This document shows, piece after piece, positions 15,790 to 24,623 of a stretch of 64,000 bases of DNA. Position 1 is the first letter of the stretch, and each line of letters begins with the position of its first letter. The notes under the pieces are model-generated. The model had not been told where the DNA came from, did no database searches, and saw nothing but the letters and a program-made list of their open reading frames with translations. The DNA is taken from contig DATLSE010000006.1 of assembly GCA_035534295.1 (NCBI GenBank), positions 1-64,000 of the forward strand, given 5' to 3'. The translations under genes and the position numbers were made by a program. The DNA comes from DATKQJ01 sp035534295. GTDB taxonomy: Bacteria; Chloroflexota; Dormibacteria; Dormibacterales; Dormibacteraceae.

Positions 15790-17559
15790 ATGGCCCAAAA
15801 CCACACGCCCGAGAATTACGAGGATCACGAGGCCGACGTCCTCGTGATCGGCGCCGGCGGGGCCGGCATGCGCGGCGCCATCGCCGCCGCCCAGGCCGGC
15901 TGCACGGTCCTGGTGGTGTGCAAGTCCCTGCTGGGCAAGGCCCACACGGTCATGGCCGAGGGCGGCATGGCCGCCGCCCTTGCCAACGTGGCGAACAAGG
16001 ACAGCTGGAAGACGCACTTCTCCGACACCATGAACGGGGGCAAGCTGCTCAACAACTGGCGCATGGCCTACCTGCACGCGACCGAGGCCCCCGAGCGAGT
16101 CCAGGAGCTGGAGCGCTGGGGCGCGGTGTTCGACCGCAACGCCAAGGGGCTGATCCACCAGCGCGCCTTCGGCGGCCACACCTACGAGCGTCTGGCTCAC
16201 ATCGGCGACCGCACCGGACTTGAGCTCATCCGAAGCCTGCAGGACAAGCTCGTCCACACGCCCGGCGTCAGCGTGCACATGGAGACCACGGTGACCCGTC
16301 TTCTGGCCCGAGACGGCGCGGTCAACGGCGCCGTCGCCTACCATCGCCACGACGGCCGCCTGATCGTCTATCGCGCCAAGTCTGTCCTCCTGGCCACCGG
16401 CGGGCTGGGCAAGATGTACCGCGTCACCTCCAACTCCTGGGAGTCCACCGGGGACGGAAGCGCACTGGCCTACCACGCCGGGGCGCAGATGATGGACGCC
16501 GAGATGGTGCAGTTCCATCCCACGGGCATGATCTGGCCCCCCGGAGTGCGTGGCATCCTGGTTACCGAGGGCGTGCGGGGCGAGGGCGGGTTGCTCCGCA
16601 ACTCACTCGGCGAGCGGTTCATGGAGCGCTACGACCCGGCCCGCATGGAGCTCTCCACCCGCGATGTGGTCGCGCGCTCGATCAACCGCGAGGTGATCGA
16701 AGGCCGGGGCACGCCGCACGGCGGCGCCTACCTCGACATCAGCCACAAGCCGGCCGAATTCATCAAGCAGAAACTGCCCTCGATGTACGAGCAGTTCCAC
16801 AAGCTGGCCGACGTCGACATCACCAAGGAGCCGATGGAGGTGGCGCCCACCATCCACTACGCGATGAGCGGGGTCCGGGTGGATCCGGACACGGGCGCCT
16901 CGAGCGTGCCCGGGCTCTACGCCGCGGGCGAGGTGGCGTGCGGGCTGCACGGGGCCAATCGGCTCGGGGGTAACTCGCTCTCCGACCTCCTGGTCTTCGG
17001 CAAGCGCGCGGGTGACGGCGCGGCCGCGCACGCCCAGGGGCAATCGGCGCTCTCCGCGCTGGAGCAAAAGCAGCTCGACGAGGCCATCCGCTACACGCTT
17101 CGCCCGCTCGGCGCAAGCGAGGGCGAGAGCCCGTTCAAGCTCCACGCCGAACTCCAGGATGTGATGACCCGCTACGCCCCCATCATCCGTGAGGAGAAGG
17201 GCCTGCGGGCGGGGCTGGATCGCGTCCGCGAACTCAAGGCTCGGGCCCGAATCTGTGGCACCGGGGGCGGCGTGGGCAAGGGCTTCAATCCCGGGTGGCA
17301 CGCAGCGCTCGACATCCAGACCATGGTGGACAACGCCGAGGCCGTCTTCCTGTGCGCCATCGAGCGCCGGGAGTCGCGCGGCGCCCACACCCGCAGTGAC
17401 TACCCCGAGCTCGACCCCGAATTGGGCAAGGTCAACTTCGTCGTCGCCAAGCGAGGCGAGGAGATGCAGCTCGACTCGATCCAGAAGGACCCCATCCCCG
17501 ACGAGTTGATGGCGATCATCGACACGAAGTGGAGCCGGGACTACACCAGAGAGGACTAG
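15790..17559 (+). CDS. sdhA: Succinate dehydrogenase / fumarate reductase flavoprotein
   Basis: A 589-residue FAD protein that oxidises succinate to fumarate. GAGGAGMRGAIAAAQ binds FAD, and KAHTVMAEGGM contains His52, the probable covalent FAD ligand. HPTGMIWPPGVRGILVTEGVRGEGG supplies active-site residues. VDPDTGASSVPGLYAAGEVACG and the HGANRLGGNSLSDLLVFG segment complete the family signature. The start ATG lies 2 nt after the anchor stop, so the genes are coupled. It supplies the TCA and methylmalonyl-pathway succinate step. Confidence 0.95.
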   Translation: MAQNHTPENYEDHEADVLVIGAGGAGMRGAIAAAQAGCTVLVVCKSLLGKAHTVMAEGGMAAALANVANKDSWKTHFSDTMNGGKLLNNWRMAYLHATEAPERVQELERWGAVFDRNAKGLIHQRAFGGHTYERLAHIGDRTGLELIRSLQDKLVHTPGVSVHMETTVTRLLARDGAVNGAVAYHRHDGRLIVYRAKSVLLATGGLGKMYRVTSNSWESTGDGSALAYHAGAQMMDAEMVQFHPTGMIWPPGVRGILVTEGVRGEGGLLRNSLGERFMERYDPARMELSTRDVVARSINREVIEGRGTPHGGAYLDISHKPAEFIKQKLPSMYEQFHKLADVDITKEPMEVAPTIHYAMSGVRVDPDTGASSVPGLYAAGEVACGLHGANRLGGNSLSDLLVFGKRAGDGAAAHAQGQSALSALEQKQLDEAIRYTLRPLGASEGESPFKLHAELQDVMTRYAPIIREEKGLRAGLDRVRELKARARICGTGGGVGKGFNPGWHAALDIQTMVDNAEAVFLCAIERRESRGAHTRSDYPELDPELGKVNFVVAKRGEEMQLDSIQKDPIPDELMAIIDTKWSRDYTRED

Positions 17560-17563
17560 GGAA

Positions 17564-18409
17564 TTGGCAGCAGTGCTCGACGAGGCCGACGGCGTTCCCC
17601 AGCACATGCGCGTAGTCGAGGCCACCGGTCGCAGCATCCGGCTCAACGTCTGGCGCGGAGACGCTGCCGGTGGGTCGATGGTGGGCTACGACGTGCCGGT
17701 GCAGGAGGGAATGGTGGTCCTCGACGCCGTCCTCTGGGTGCAGCAGCATCTGTCGGGAGACCTCGCCGTGCGCTGGAACTGCAAGGCGGCCAAGTGCGGG
17801 TCGTGCTCGGCCGAGGTCGATGGCTTCCCGCGACTGATGTGCAAGAGTCGGCTCGACGAGTATGGGTCGGAGGTCTCCGTGCGGCCCATGCAGACCTTTC
17901 CCGTGGTCCGAGACCTGGTCACCGACGTCTCCTGGAACTACGAGATCAACCGCCAGATCCCGCCCTTCACCCCCACCCAGGCCGACCTCGAAGACCCCGA
18001 GCCCTGGCGCATGCAGCAGCAGGACGTCGACCGCATGATCGAGTTCCGCAAGTGCATCGAGTGCTTCCTCTGCCAGGACGTCTGCCACGTGCTGCGCAAC
18101 CACGGGCGCCAGGATGCCTACTACGGCCCCAGGTTCATGATCAGGATGGCCACCCTGGAGATGCATCCCAAGGATTCTCTCGATCGGCGCCCGATGCTGA
18201 AGGGGTCGGCCGGGGTTGGTATGTGCAACATCACCAAGTGCTGCCAGGACGTCTGCCCCGAGCACATCCACATCACCGACAACGCCATCATCCCGCTCAA
18301 AGAGCGCATGGCGGACGAGTACTTCGATCCGGTCCGGGCCCTGGCTCGCAAGGCCGGGCTCTCCACCGGCCGCAAGCGGCGCAAGGTGACGTCGATCAAG
18401 GACGTCTAG
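17564..18409 (+). CDS. sdhB: Succinate dehydrogenase iron-sulfur subunit
   Basis: A 281-residue protein that relays electrons from FAD to the anchor. The 2Fe-2S ligands are CKAAKCGSC plus a Cys in LMCKS, the 4Fe-4S set is CIECFLCQDVC, and CNITKCCQDVCPEHI binds the 3Fe-4S and remaining ligands. A TTG at 17564 four nt after sdhA is the likely start, and an ATG at 17606 is an alternative. The first loop has CKAAKC in place of the common CREGIC. Confidence 0.94.
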   Translation: MAAVLDEADGVPQHMRVVEATGRSIRLNVWRGDAAGGSMVGYDVPVQEGMVVLDAVLWVQQHLSGDLAVRWNCKAAKCGSCSAEVDGFPRLMCKSRLDEYGSEVSVRPMQTFPVVRDLVTDVSWNYEINRQIPPFTPTQADLEDPEPWRMQQQDVDRMIEFRKCIECFLCQDVCHVLRNHGRQDAYYGPRFMIRMATLEMHPKDSLDRRPMLKGSAGVGMCNITKCCQDVCPEHIHITDNAIIPLKERMADEYFDPVRALARKAGLSTGRKRRKVTSIKDV

Positions 18410-18462
18410 CCGGAGCTTGAGCGGCCCGGCCCAGCGGCTCTCAAGCCGGGGCACATGTAGGG

Positions 18463-19467
18463 CTAGACCAGGAAGGTCCCGGCGGCCATGATCTGCTGCC
18501 CGTCGACGAAAACGTCGGCGTGGCTGGCCAAGGCGTCGACGTGGCTGGGGGCGGACCAATCGGCGCCGGTCTCGGCGCCATAGGGGTCGCCGAAGGCGAC
18601 GTGGACGCCGGGGAACTTCTCATCCTGCAGAAAGTTGCCCACGATCCGGCTCAGGCCCACGTTGGTGCCGATCGCAAACTCTCCCACCCGGGAGGAGTTG
18701 GGGCTCTGGGCGAGGTAGGCCTCGATCTCGGCCACGATCCTGGGCTGGCCGGGCATCGCGACCCGCGCCACCCGGCCGGCGTGAATCTCGACCCGGAGCG
18801 GACGCTCGAAGAGGCCGTAGCGGGCAGCGAAGTGGTCGCCCAACTCCTCACCCATCAGCACTCCCTCGAGCGAGATTGGGGCGGTGAACACCTCGCCCTC
18901 AGGCAGATTGCCCCAGCGCCCCTGCTCGTGGTAGCGCCCATCACAGCTGACCCAGCGCCTCGACCCCGAGAAGCGAGCCACGAGGTCGGTGCCCAATTTG
19001 GTGCCGACCTCGATCCGTTGCGCCGAGCGCACGATCTCGAATACTCGCCTGGTCACGGTGTAGATCTGCTCGTAGTCGCCCGCCATCCCGTCCTGCATGA
19101 GTTCGGCATCGATCCCGATCATGTGCCCGTGACGGCATCGCAGCTCGTCGACCAGCAGGTGGCGCATGGGCTGGCGGAAGGCGAGCTCGCCTGGCTCTCC
19201 CCCGCCCACGAAGAACGAGGCGGTCGGGGCGAAGGCCACGATGGCCTCGGCCAGCTGGCGCGGAAACTCCAGCGCCGGGCGCTGCACCCAATCCTCCATG
19301 ACCAGGGCTACAACGCTCGCTCCGGTGCTCTGAGCCTCGAACACGATGGCCTCGGCGATCTCGGCCCGGGCCCGGTCCTGGATCACGACCACGCGGTCCT
19401 GGGGGCCGATGCCGAGGCAGACGCGGACCGCATTTCTGGCGCCGGGGGCGAATTCTGGACGGACCAC
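18463..19467 (-). CDS. M29-type (thermophilic) aminopeptidase-like protein
   Basis: About 334 residues resembling aminopeptidase T (peptidase M29, COG2309), a cobalt/zinc enzyme. The segment LPEGEVFTAPISLEGVLMG and GEFAIGTNVGLSR are characteristic, and SAPSHVD near the C-terminus carries a metal-binding His. The upstream frame lacks a clear ATG, so the GTG at 19467 is chosen. Whether all metal ligands are present cannot be confirmed by eye. It converges with the sdh operon and has no linked partner. Confidence 0.65.
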   Translation of the reverse strand: MVRPEFAPGARNAVRVCLGIGPQDRVVVIQDRARAEIAEAIVFEAQSTGASVVALVMEDWVQRPALEFPRQLAEAIVAFAPTASFFVGGGEPGELAFRQPMRHLLVDELRCRHGHMIGIDAELMQDGMAGDYEQIYTVTRRVFEIVRSAQRIEVGTKLGTDLVARFSGSRRWVSCDGRYHEQGRWGNLPEGEVFTAPISLEGVLMGEELGDHFAARYGLFERPLRVEIHAGRVARVAMPGQPRIVAEIEAYLAQSPNSSRVGEFAIGTNVGLSRIVGNFLQDEKFPGVHVAFGDPYGAETGADWSAPSHVDALASHADVFVDGQQIMAAGTFLV

Positions 19468-19644
19468 GAGGACAAGGTTAGCGGCAGGGGCTTTCGCCCT
19501 GGGACCGGGGGATATAAGATGCGCCCGACAGGGCGCAGCAGGGTTCACGGATCAACGTCCGACCCAGTGGCGAACATATCTTGCCCGGAAGGGCTCCCAC
19601 CGGGCTCAGCCCGAGCACGGCGGGGTACATGGGAGGGGCGGTCG

Positions 19645-19932
19645 GTGAATTTCGTGGACAGGGTTCTTACGTGCCGGGATTGCGGCCGGGAGTTCGTGTT
19701 CACCTCGGGTGAACAGGAGTTCTATCAGTCGCGGGGGCTCACCAACGAGCCTCGACGTTGCCCGGACTGCCGGACTGCGCGGCGCGCCTCGGACGGGGGT
19801 GCTGTGCGCCCGCCTCGTGAAATGCACGACGTCATCTGCAGCAACTGCGGCAAGCTGACCCAGGTGCCGTTCATCCCCACCGGCAGTCGCCCGGTTTACT
19901 GCCAGGACTGCTTTCAGACGGCTCGGCGCTAA
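19645..19932 (+). CDS. Zinc-ribbon protein (two CxxC pairs)
   Basis: A 95-residue protein with four paired-cysteine motifs: CRDC, CPDC, CSNC and CQDC, forming two zinc ribbons. The first ribbon carries EFVFTSGEQEFYQSRGL and NEPRRCPDC; the second reads PFIPTGSRPVYCQDCF. The family is common in Actinobacteria and Chloroflexota and its function is unknown, possibly RNA- or protein-binding. The GTG at 19645 follows a GGGAGGGG ribosome site. A TATAAG at 19513 could be its promoter. Confidence 0.75.
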   Translation: MNFVDRVLTCRDCGREFVFTSGEQEFYQSRGLTNEPRRCPDCRTARRASDGGAVRPPREMHDVICSNCGKLTQVPFIPTGSRPVYCQDCFQTARR

Positions 19933-19944
19933 CCGAGCCGCGGC

Positions 19945-19969
19945 GGCGAGCCCCCATCGGGGGCTCGCC
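19945..19969 (+). terminator. Hairpin downstream of the zinc-ribbon gene
   Basis: A perfect 11-bp stem GGCGAGCCCCC/GGGGGCTCGCC with an ATC loop, 12 nt after the stop codon. There is no U-tract, so the terminator role is likely but not certain. Confidence 0.55.
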
Positions 19970-20135
19970 CGCCCCGGTGCTGATACAAAATCGTCGAGAG
20001 TGCGCGGATTGCCGGCCTCGGCTCCGGGCCTCCCAGGAGGCCCGGCGGTGCTGAAGCGTCATTCGTTAGGATTCGAGCATTACCGAGCGATGACGGTGGC
20101 GGCAGGCGCCGCCCAGACCTTTAGGAGGACCCCGT

Positions 20136-20510
20136 ATGACCCGCCTCGCCAGTGCACTCCTGCTCGCCTTGACCCTGGGACTTGCCGCCTGCGGCGGCGG
20201 CGGCGGTGCCGCCTCCGGCCAGCCCAGTGGCAGCGTCAAGGTGGTTATGACCGACTACAAGTACAGCCCCTCCACCCTGACCGTACCCAGCGGCAAGGTG
20301 ACCTTCTTCCTGGTCAACCAGGGCAACACCAGTCACGACATGGTGATCGACGATTCCAGCGGCAGCCAGGTCGCCAAGAGCGATCTGGTGACACCAGGCA
20401 ACTCCGCCACCTTCACCGTGGCGAACCTGCCCAAGGGCAGCCTCACGTTTTTCTGTGACGTGCCCGGGCACCGCGAGCTGGGCATGCAGGGGACGCTGAC
20501 CGCGAGCTGA
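20136..20510 (+). CDS. Cupredoxin-domain lipoprotein
   Basis: A 124-residue blue-copper-like protein exported as a lipoprotein. Residues 1-20 form a signal peptide ending in the lipobox LAAC, followed by a Gly linker. The cupredoxin domain carries the copper ligands: His in NTSHDMVI, Cys in FFCDVPGH, His in VPGHRELG and Met in GMQG. A clear AGGAGG ribosome site precedes the ATG. It could be a membrane-attached electron carrier, consistent with the dehydrogenase and cytochrome maturation genes in the window. Confidence 0.88.
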   Translation: MTRLASALLLALTLGLAACGGGGGAASGQPSGSVKVVMTDYKYSPSTLTVPSGKVTFFLVNQGNTSHDMVIDDSSGSQVAKSDLVTPGNSATFTVANLPKGSLTFFCDVPGHRELGMQGTLTAS

Positions 20511-20534
20511 GGCCGAAGCGCTCGAGCTTGAGCG

Positions 20535-20822
20535 CTACTCCCGGTAGCGGTAGACGATGCGGCCCCGGGTCAGATCGTAGGGCGAGAGCTCGACCCTGAT
20601 TCGGTCGCCGGGAGTGATCCGGATGAAGTAGCGCCGCATCCTGCCCGCGGCGTACGCGATGAGCTTGTGGCCGTTCTCGAGTTCGACCTCGAACATCGCG
20701 TTGGGCAGGGCCTGGCTCACCACCGCATCCAGGACGACCGCCTCTTCTTTCTGTGGTTCCTCGGTCCGGACTCGGACTGTCCGGCGGCCGCCGCGGCGAG
20801 AGGGGGAATTCCTGGGAGCCAA
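20535..20822 (-). CDS. infA: Translation initiation factor IF-1 with N-terminal extension
   Basis: The C-terminal ~67 residues are IF-1: DAVVSQALPNAMFEVELENG, then GRMRRYFIRITPGDRIRVEL and YDLTRGRIVYRYRE. IF-1 has about 72 residues, so the first ~25 (MAPRNSPSRRGGRRTVRVRT) are an added basic tail. The start is a TTG. The gene is not in a ribosomal protein operon; it converges with the cupredoxin gene. The OB-fold function in 30S initiation follows from the family, and the tail is unexplained. Confidence 0.9.
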   Translation of the reverse strand: MAPRNSPSRRGGRRTVRVRTEEPQKEEAVVLDAVVSQALPNAMFEVELENGHKLIAYAAGRMRRYFIRITPGDRIRVELSPYDLTRGRIVYRYRE

Positions 20823-20831
20823 ATCGCTGTG

Positions 20832-20837
20832 AGTGTA
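20832..20837 (-). promoter_or_regulatory. Candidate -10 (TACACT) of infA
   Basis: TACACT on the minus strand ends 9 nt before the TTG start at 20822. It resembles the leaderless pattern of the other genes, with slightly longer spacing. Confidence 0.3.
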
Positions 20838-20861
20838 GCGAAGATGGCCACCCGGCCCGCT

Positions 20862-22373
20862 TTAGGCAGGCGCGGGCGGTGCCGGCAGGCGCTGGTAAAC
20901 GGTGTCCACACCAGAGCTGTACACGACCTCGTAGCGGCGATGCAGCAGGCCGTCGATCTGGGGCCACTGCTGCAGGCCCTCGGTCGAGGTCACGATCAGA
21001 TCGGGCGCGAGCTCGCGGACCTGGGCCGCAACGTCGGCTCCCGAGCCCATCAACACGACGTCGTTGTAGATTGGCGCGGCTCGCATCTGAACCTGGAGGT
21101 TGGCGAGCAGGTAGGGCCAGGCCGACGAGGACCAGAGCACGGTGCTGGCACCGGCCGGCTCCTGCTCGAGGATGAAACGCGACACGGCCTGATCGGCCGG
21201 CGCATTGGTGGAGTTGAAGCGCAGCTGCCAGACGGACTGGGAGGACGTGAGCAGGGCTCGGGGCCAGAGCAGGTAGGCCTGGGTGGCGACGTCCTCGAAG
21301 GGCGTCGGCGATGCGAGCACGCCGAGGACGGCGAAGGCGGCGCCGAGGGGTAGCGCACGCCGACCCCAGCCCGCCAGACGGGGTGGCAGAGAGGCTCCAC
21401 CCAGCACCAGCGGCGCGGCGACCGGGATCCAAAAATGGGGGTAGGGGCGGTTCGCCAGCGCCACCACCCAGAGGGTGGCGCTGGCCCAAAGGAACGCGGC
21501 CCACATGGGATTGGCGCTGCGGCGCAGGAGCACCGCGCCCGCTGCCGCCAGGGGTGGGCAGACGATGAGCAGGCCCGTGATCACGCCCGAGCGCGGAGCA
21601 CTGTACTGGGCGTAGCTGCGATAGAAGCCGACCAGCGAGAACCAGACCTCGCTCCCGCCGGCCACGGCCAGCGCCGGGCCGAGCCAGGCGGCGACCGCCA
21701 GGGCAAGGCCGGCAAGATGGAGTCCGAGCTCGCGATAGGTCCGGCCGGGAACCACCATCAGGACCCAGAACAGCGCCGCCTCGTCGGCCAGAACGGTCTG
21801 TTGGAAGCCCAGACCCAGGCCGAGCAGGATGCCCGACGCCGGCGCCCAAAGAGCCCCCCAGCGACCGCTCGGTGGCCCGCCCTGACAGAGCCGCCAGAGG
21901 ATCAGGGCACCAGCGCAGGTCACCGGCGCGACGAGCAGGCTCTCGGGCACGGCGATCTCGGCGTTGAGCGCGGGCAGACCCAGCAGCAGTGCGTAGCCGG
22001 CGCTGGCCAGGAGCGCCCGCCAGCCGCCGAGAATGCTCCGGCTGAGCGCGATCACGGCCAGGAGCGCGATCAGGCCGCTAAAAAAGGTGAGAACGTGCAG
22101 GCCCCACTCGCTGGGCCCGAACACTCGCTGCGCGGCCGCCACGGACCAGATCTGCAGCGGTGGCTTGTTGGTCCAGGCCTGGCTGTACAGGGCCGAGCCT
22201 CCGAGTGCCTGCCGCGCGGTGACTGAATAGCCCGCTTCGTCGGTGTACCAGTAGGGCTCAAAGAAGCTGGGCAGGCGGACGAGCGCGTACAGGACCATGG
22301 TCAGGGCCTGGAACTGCCAGGTGAACCACCGGCGCCCCGCCCGCCCGTGGAGAGCGGACAGAGCCCCGGACAC
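20862..22373 (-). CDS. GT39 (PMT-type) membrane glycosyltransferase
   Basis: A 503-residue membrane protein of the ArnT/PMT-type GT39 superfamily, which transfers a sugar from a polyprenyl phosphate carrier. The N-terminus YWTDEAGYSVTARQALGGSALY is the catalytic first loop with the Asp-Glu pair. About nine to eleven hydrophobic helices follow and the C-terminal domain is soluble (YLLANLQVQMRAAPIYND). It is the last gene of the leftward lipid operon, and with the upstream DedA-GT2 fusion it suggests use of a polyprenyl-phosphate sugar. Acceptor unknown. Confidence 0.8.
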   Translation of the reverse strand: MSGALSALHGRAGRRWFTWQFQALTMVLYALVRLPSFFEPYWYTDEAGYSVTARQALGGSALYSQAWTNKPPLQIWSVAAAQRVFGPSEWGLHVLTFFSGLIALLAVIALSRSILGGWRALLASAGYALLLGLPALNAEIAVPESLLVAPVTCAGALILWRLCQGGPPSGRWGALWAPASGILLGLGLGFQQTVLADEAALFWVLMVVPGRTYRELGLHLAGLALAVAAWLGPALAVAGGSEVWFSLVGFYRSYAQYSAPRSGVITGLLIVCPPLAAAGAVLLRRSANPMWAAFLWASATLWVVALANRPYPHFWIPVAAPLVLGGASLPPRLAGWGRRALPLGAAFAVLGVLASPTPFEDVATQAYLLWPRALLTSSQSVWQLRFNSTNAPADQAVSRFILEQEPAGASTVLWSSSAWPYLLANLQVQMRAAPIYNDVVLMGSGADVAAQVRELAPDLIVTSTEGLQQWPQIDGLLHRRYEVVYSSGVDTVYQRLPAPPAPA

Positions 22374-22381
22374 CTCCGTGG

Positions 22382-23665
22382 CTATGAGGCTGGACCGCCC
22401 TCGGCGTTCTCCTCGGCTTGCGCCTCGGCGCCGACCTCGCCGCCCTCGAGCAGCCGGGGCCGGAAGGCGCGGCCCTGGGGCGAACGCCGCCCCTCGCGCC
22501 AGTCGACGTCGGGGGCGCCCAGGAGCTCGGGCCGGATCCGGCGTCGGCGGCGCTCCACGGTGGTGATCACCGACTCGATCAGCGTCGATCCCAGCAGGTG
22601 GGGCTCAAGGCCCAGGTCGAGCAGGGCCTGGTGCTTGGCGGAGTAGAAGTGATCCTCCAGCTCGACCCGGGGATTGGGGACGTGATCGATCTGGGTTTCA
22701 AGGCCGTGGGCGGCGCGGGCCTCCTCCACCTTGTGGGCGAGCTCGAGCACCGAGAACTGTTCGGTGAACTGATTGAAGACCCGATACTCGCCCGGACCGG
22801 CCGGATTGTCCAGGGTGATGCGGATGCAGGCCAGGGTGTCGCGAAGATCGAGGATGCCTCGGGTCTGTCCCCCACGACCGTAGACGCTGAGGGGCCGGCC
22901 GAGCGCGGCCTGGGTGCAGAAACGGTTCAGCACCGTGCCCCAGACGGCGTCGTAGTCGAACCGGGTGGCGAGATCGGGATCATCTCCGATCTCGTCGCTC
23001 GTGGCCCCGTACACCACGCCCTGGTTGAGGTCGGTCGAGCGCAGCCCCCAGGTCCGGCAGGCGAAGTGGATGTTGTGGCTGTCGTGCACCTTGGACAGGT
23101 GGTAGAAGCTGCCCGGCAGCTTGGGAAAGGGCAGCCGGTCGCTCCGGCCCTCGTGCTCGATGGTGATGAACCCCTCTTCGATGGCGATTCCCGGCGTCCC
23201 GTACTCCCCCATGGTGCCGAGCTTGATGAGATGGGCCTGGGGCGCGTACTCGCGCATCGCGAAGAGCAGATTCAAGGTGCCGATGACGTTGTTGTACTGG
23301 GTCAGAGCGGCGTGATAGCGATCGATCATGGAGAAGGGGGCGCTGCGCTGCTCGGCGAAGTGGACGATGGCGTCCGGCCGGTGGTCGCGGATGAGAGCGC
23401 TCAGTCCCGCAGCATCGAGCAGATCAGCGCGCTGCCACAGAATCTGGCGGCCGGTCACCTCGCGCCAGCGACGCACCCGCTCGGGCATGCTCCGGATCGG
23501 AACCAGGCTCCCGGTGCCACCCTTGCGGTCCCAGCGCCGTCGCACCAGGCTGTCGGCGGCGATAACGTGATGCCCTTGGGCGGAGAGGTGAAGGCTGGTC
23601 GGCCAGCCCAGGTAGCCGTCGGCTCCGAGCACGATCACGGTCTTGGCCCGCTTTGATTCCATCAT
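22382..23665 (-). CDS. sqdB: UDP-sulfoquinovose synthase
   Basis: A 427-residue SDR-type enzyme that makes UDP-sulfoquinovose from UDP-glucose and sulfite, the head-group precursor of the sulfolipid SQDG. Motifs are near-identical to plant SQD1: GADGYLGWPTS (NAD), AEQRSAPFSMIDR, KLGTMGEYGTP and FYHLSKVHDSHN with Tyr188 and Lys192, then DLNQGVVYG. Residues beyond about 390 form a charged C-terminal extension. It sits 9 nt ahead of the GT39 gene in the leftward operon. Confidence 0.95.
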   Translation of the reverse strand: MMESKRAKTVIVLGADGYLGWPTSLHLSAQGHHVIAADSLVRRRWDRKGGTGSLVPIRSMPERVRRWREVTGRQILWQRADLLDAAGLSALIRDHRPDAIVHFAEQRSAPFSMIDRYHAALTQYNNVIGTLNLLFAMREYAPQAHLIKLGTMGEYGTPGIAIEEGFITIEHEGRSDRLPFPKLPGSFYHLSKVHDSHNIHFACRTWGLRSTDLNQGVVYGATSDEIGDDPDLATRFDYDAVWGTVLNRFCTQAALGRPLSVYGRGGQTRGILDLRDTLACIRITLDNPAGPGEYRVFNQFTEQFSVLELAHKVEEARAAHGLETQIDHVPNPRVELEDHFYSAKHQALLDLGLEPHLLGSTLIESVITTVERRRRRIRPELLGAPDVDWREGRRSPQGRAFRPRLLEGGEVGAEAQAEENAEGGPAS

Positions 23666-23681
23666 CTTCCTCCGGAGGCTC

Positions 23682-24623
23682 TTAGGCCCCCATGACCGCG
23701 GCCGCCGGGCGCCCGCGAAAACTCTCGTAAGTCAATTTGAGCCCCTGGTCAAGGGGGGTCTGGGCGCTCCAACCGAGGCGCCGCGCGGCCAGACCCACGT
23801 CGAGCTGGACCGAGCGCACCTCACCCGGGCGCGCGGGCTGATGTTCCACCTTAATGTTCCGGCCGGACTGTTGGACGAGTTCGCCCACGACCTCGCGCAC
23901 CTCGGTGGCACGGCCGCTGGCGATGTTGATCACGCCGTCGGCGCGGCGCTCGGCAGCGGCCAGGACGGCAGACGCGACGTCCTTAACGAAGACGAAGTCG
24001 CGGGTCTGCAGGCCGTCACCGCGGACCAGTGGGGGCTGGCCCTCGAGTAGTCGCCGACTGGTGATGGCCACCACACCGGCCTCACCCGTACCATCCTGGT
24101 AGGGTCCGTACACGTTCCCGAAGCGAAGCGCACAGGAGCGCAGACCGTGACTGCGCTGGAACATGCCGAGGTAGACCTCGCCCGCCAGCTTGGCCGCGCC
24201 GTAGGGGCTCAAAGGGCGGGCGAGATGTCGCTCGGAGGTGGGCCGGCGCTGGGCGTCCCCGTAGACCGCCCCCCCTGAGGAGGCGAAGACCAGATGCTCA
24301 ACGCCCACATCCACGCAGGTCCGCAGGAGCCACGCGGTCACGACCACGTTGGCCTGGGCGTCGCCGGCCGGGTCCCGCAGGGAGCGGGAGACGCCACCCT
24401 GGGCGGCCAGGTGTACGGCGGCCTGAGGCTGAAAGCGCGTGATCTCTCCCCGGGACTCGCCCGAGGTGAGCTCAAACGGGATCAGACCGGCCGGAGCCGG
24501 CAGGGGCTCGCCACAGGCATGGCGGAGGTCGTCCACGACCAGCACCTCGTGACCGGCGTCCACCAGCAGGCGCACGCAGTGGATTCCGATGAACCCGGCG
24601 CCACCGCTGACCAGGACCCTCAC
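23682..24623 (-). CDS. NAD-dependent UDP-sugar 4-epimerase-like protein
   Basis: A 313-residue extended SDR of the GalE/WbpP-like epimerase group. GGAGFIGIHCVRLL binds NAD. VHLAAQGGVSRSLRDP, SSGGAVYG and the YGAAKLAGE motif carry the Tyr/Lys catalytic pair, and FGNVYGPYQDGTGEAGVVA completes the substrate pocket. It overlaps the start of the upstream fusion gene by ATGA. It could interconvert UDP-glucose and UDP-galactose for the neighbouring transferases. Confidence 0.85.
   Translation of the reverse strand: MRVLVSGGAGFIGIHCVRLLVDAGHEVLVVDDLRHACGEPLPAPAGLIPFELTSGESRGEITRFQPQAAVHLAAQGGVSRSLRDPAGDAQANVVVTAWLLRTCVDVGVEHLVFASSGGAVYGDAQRRPTSERHLARPLSPYGAAKLAGEVYLGMFQRSHGLRSCALRFGNVYGPYQDGTGEAGVVAITSRRLLEGQPPLVRGDGLQTRDFVFVKDVASAVLAAAERRADGVINIASGRATEVREVVGELVQQSGRNIKVEHQPARPGEVRSVQLDVGLAARRLGWSAQTPLDQGLKLTYESFRGRPAAAVMGA

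Noticed and set aside
18520..19932. Long plus-strand open frame over the M29-like gene
   Set aside because: Only its last 95 codons have ribosome-site and protein features (zinc ribbon). The remainder is the antisense frame of the M29 gene.
22418..23656. 412-codon plus-strand frame
   Set aside because: It mirrors sqdB, whose motifs are diagnostic.
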